From RUG14130 sp045598325 (GTDB lineage Bacteria > Bacillota > Clostridia > Christensenellales > Aristaeellaceae): 16,218 nt of DNA. The DNA lies in assembly GCA_045598325.1 (NCBI GenBank), contig JAZLLT010000051.1:1-16218 (forward strand), written 5' to 3'. Position 1 is the first letter of the stretch; each line of letters begins with the position of its first letter. Below the pieces are notes generated by a model that was given only the letters and a program-made list of their open reading frames with translations, was not told the origin of the DNA and did no database searches. Both the position numbers and the translations under genes were made by a program. Below, piece by piece: positions 14,419 to 16,218 of this stretch.

Positions 14419-16218
14419 ATGCAGCTCATTTCTTCCCCCGTCCGTCTTGCAGGCGGAAAGCCCGAAGTCATCTCTGCCCGCGCGGGAAAAGGCGGCATGG
14501 CGGAGGCCATCCTGCTTGCCCACGGCGGCACTCATATCAAATTCGATGCCCTCATTTCCCACGACATCACCTATGTGGGCATCATCCAGACCGCACGCGC
14601 CAGCGGCATGAAGCGTTTCCCCATCCCCTATGCCTTTACCAACTGCCACAATTCCCTCTGCGCGGTGGGCGGCACCATCAACGAGGACGACCATGTGTTC
14701 GGTCTCTCCGCCGCGAAAAAATACGGCGGCATCTATGTGCCCGCGAACCTTTCCGTCATCCACCAGTTCGCCCGCGAACAGCTGGCTTTCTGCGGCGGCA
14801 TGATTCTGGGCAGCGACTCCCACACCCGCTACGGCGCGCTGGGTACGGTCGCCATCGGCGAGGGCGGCGGTGAACTGGTGAAGCAACTGCTTTCCAATAC
14901 CTATGACCTTCCCGCCCTGCCCGAAGTCGTGCTCGTCTATGTGACGGGTTCCCTCCGCCACGGCGTAGGTCCCCACGATGTGGCGCTCACCCTGTGCCGC
15001 GATCTGTTCGGCAGCGGATTTGTGAAAAACCGTGTGCTGGAATTCGCCGGTCCCGGCGTCAGCGGGCTTTCCATGGACGAGCGCATAGGTATCGATGTCA
15101 TGACCACCGAGACCGCCTGCCTGTCCTCCGTGTGGGAGACCGATGAAAAAACAAAGGCATTCTTCGAGGCCCACAAGCGCAGCGATAAATATAAGGAAAT
15201 GAAAGCCGCGGAAGGCGCGGAATACGACCGGTGCGTCATGCTGGATCTAAGCGAGATCGAACCCATGATCGCGCTGCCCTTCCATCCCGGCAATGCCTTC
15301 ACCATCTGCGAACTGAATGCCCATCCCATGGAAGTGCTGGGCAAGGCCGAACAAGCCGCGAATCTCCCTGCCGGCACCCTCTCCTCCAAGTGGACGGACA
15401 AGGGACTCAAGGCCGACCAGTTCGTCATCGCGGGCTGCGCGGGCGGCGGATACGAAAACATCCTGAACGCCGCGGCGATCCTCAAGGGGAAGAGCGCGGG
15501 CAATACCTCCGTCTATCCCTCCTCCGTTCCCGTCGAAGCCGCCCTCATCAGAAGCGGCGCCGTGACGGAACTGCTGACCACGGGTGCGGTGCTCAAGCCC
15601 TGCTTCTGCGGTCCCTGCTTCGGTGCGGGCGATGTGCCGAGCAACGGCGCGCTTTCCCTGCGCCACACCACCCGCAACTTCCCGTACCGCGAGGGAGCCA
15701 AGCCCAATGAAGGGCAGAGCGCGTTCGTGGCGCTCATGGACGCCCGCTCCATCGCGGCCAGCGCGCTGACCGGTTATGTGACCGGCGCGGACAGCGTGGA
15801 TTACGCGGATGTGCGCAATGTGCCCTATGAATTCGACGGTTCTTCCTATCAAAACCGCGTGTATGACGGCGTTGGCAATCCTCTGCCCGATGAGCCGCTT
15901 GTTTTCGGTCCCAACATCGCGGACTGGCCTGCTTTCGGATCTCAGGAAGGCGACCTCGTGTTTACCATCGCCTCCCGCCTCACCGACAAGGTGACCACCA
16001 CGGACGAACTCATCCCCTCCGGCGAAACCAGTTCCTACCGTTCCAATCCCGCCCGCCTTTCCGAATTTGCCCTCTCGCGCCGCGATCCCGGCTATGTGGG
16101 CAGGAGCAAAGCCCTGCGGGACAGCGGACAATATTCCGGCATCTGCGCGGTGTGCCCCGGCGACGGTTCCGCCCGCGAACAGGCGGCGTCCTGCCAGAGA
16201 GTGCTGGGCGGCATCGCC
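14419..16218 (+). CDS. Aconitase-superfamily hydratase (YbhJ-like), cut by window edge
   Basis: Fe-S hydro-lyase, expected to turn citrate into isocitrate. The 600 codons seen contain VIHQ (113-116), GSDSHT (131-136) as in aconitase, and three likely [4Fe-4S] ligands: C340 in IAGCAGGG and C397/C400 in CGPCFGAGD. These correspond to the DSCTN and CGPC cysteines of aconitase. The sequence departs from classical AcnA and AcnB and looks closer to the YbhJ-type branch (about 750 residues), so about 150 codons should lie past the right edge. ATG at 14419 follows GCGGAGG (14405-14411). Divergence from citrate synthase supports a citrate role. A related dehydratase with another substrate is possible; the family is firm, the exact reaction inferred. 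Confidence 0.87.
   Translation, partial: MQLISSPVRLAGGKPEVISARAGKGGMAEAILLAHGGTHIKFDALISHDITYVGIIQTARASGMKRFPIPYAFTNCHNSLCAVGGTINEDDHVFGLSAAKKYGGIYVPANLSVIHQFAREQLAFCGGMILGSDSHTRYGALGTVAIGEGGGELVKQLLSNTYDLPALPEVVLVYVTGSLRHGVGPHDVALTLCRDLFGSGFVKNRVLEFAGPGVSGLSMDERIGIDVMTTETACLSSVWETDEKTKAFFEAHKRSDKYKEMKAAEGAEYDRCVMLDLSEIEPMIALPFHPGNAFTICELNAHPMEVLGKAEQAANLPAGTLSSKWTDKGLKADQFVIAGCAGGGYENILNAAAILKGKSAGNTSVYPSSVPVEAALIRSGAVTELLTTGAVLKPCFCGPCFGAGDVPSNGALSLRHTTRNFPYREGAKPNEGQSAFVALMDARSIAASALTGYVTGADSVDYADVRNVPYEFDGSSYQNRVYDGVGNPLPDEPLVFGPNIADWPAFGSQEGDLVFTIASRLTDKVTTTDELIPSGETSSYRSNPARLSEFALSRRDPGYVGRSKALRDSGQYSGICAVCPGDGSAREQAASCQRVLGGIA

Overview
The window looks like a chromosomal segment of a GC-rich, low-oxygen Bacillota, most likely a gut-type member of Clostridia. 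Three things point there: a tRNA-sensing T-box leader in front of valS, strong AGGAGG-type ribosome binding sites with textbook sigma-A promoters in short AT-rich gaps, and a Cys-type sulfatase beside a GH2 beta-galactosidase. No 16S or other marker is present, so the genus cannot be named. I see no tRNA, rRNA, CRISPR array, insertion sequence, phage gene or attachment site.

Left part (1-2130, minus strand). A CDP-alcohol phosphatidyltransferase (pgsA-like) is followed by valS, which is cut by the window's left edge. Between them lies a T-box riboswitch with its own promoter. The -35 box of that promoter contains the stop codon of pgsA. The antiterminator with its 7-nt UGGUACC bulge, the competing terminator and a GUC (Val) specifier can all be placed on the sequence.

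Centre (2160-12860, plus strand). One promoter precedes seven tightly packed genes: an IspD/TarI-family cytidylyltransferase, an extended SDR epimerase/reductase, a LacZ-type beta-galactosidase, an RlmI-type 23S rRNA methyltransferase, a PD-(D/E)xK nuclease fused to an XPD/DinG-type helicase, an alpha/beta-hydrolase and a sulfatase. Gaps are 13 bp or less, and one junction is an ATGA overlap. The run ends in a perfect 12-bp hairpin shared with the converging citrate synthase gene. It mixes catabolic enzymes without signal peptides (galactosidase, esterase-like hydrolase, sulfatase) with surface-sugar and nucleic-acid genes. There is no transporter or regulator in the run.

Right part (12863-16218). 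Citrate synthase (minus) and an aconitase-superfamily hydratase (plus, cut by the right edge) diverge from a 194-bp intergenic region with two clear promoters and a small AT-rich inverted repeat. They probably supply the citrate-to-isocitrate branch that leads to 2-oxoglutarate and glutamate. The strongest leads are the PD-(D/E)xK-helicase fusion inside a metabolic operon, the cytidylyltransferase/SDR pair, the sulfatase-esterase-galactosidase set, and the divergent aconitase-family gene. None of them alone proves a new system.
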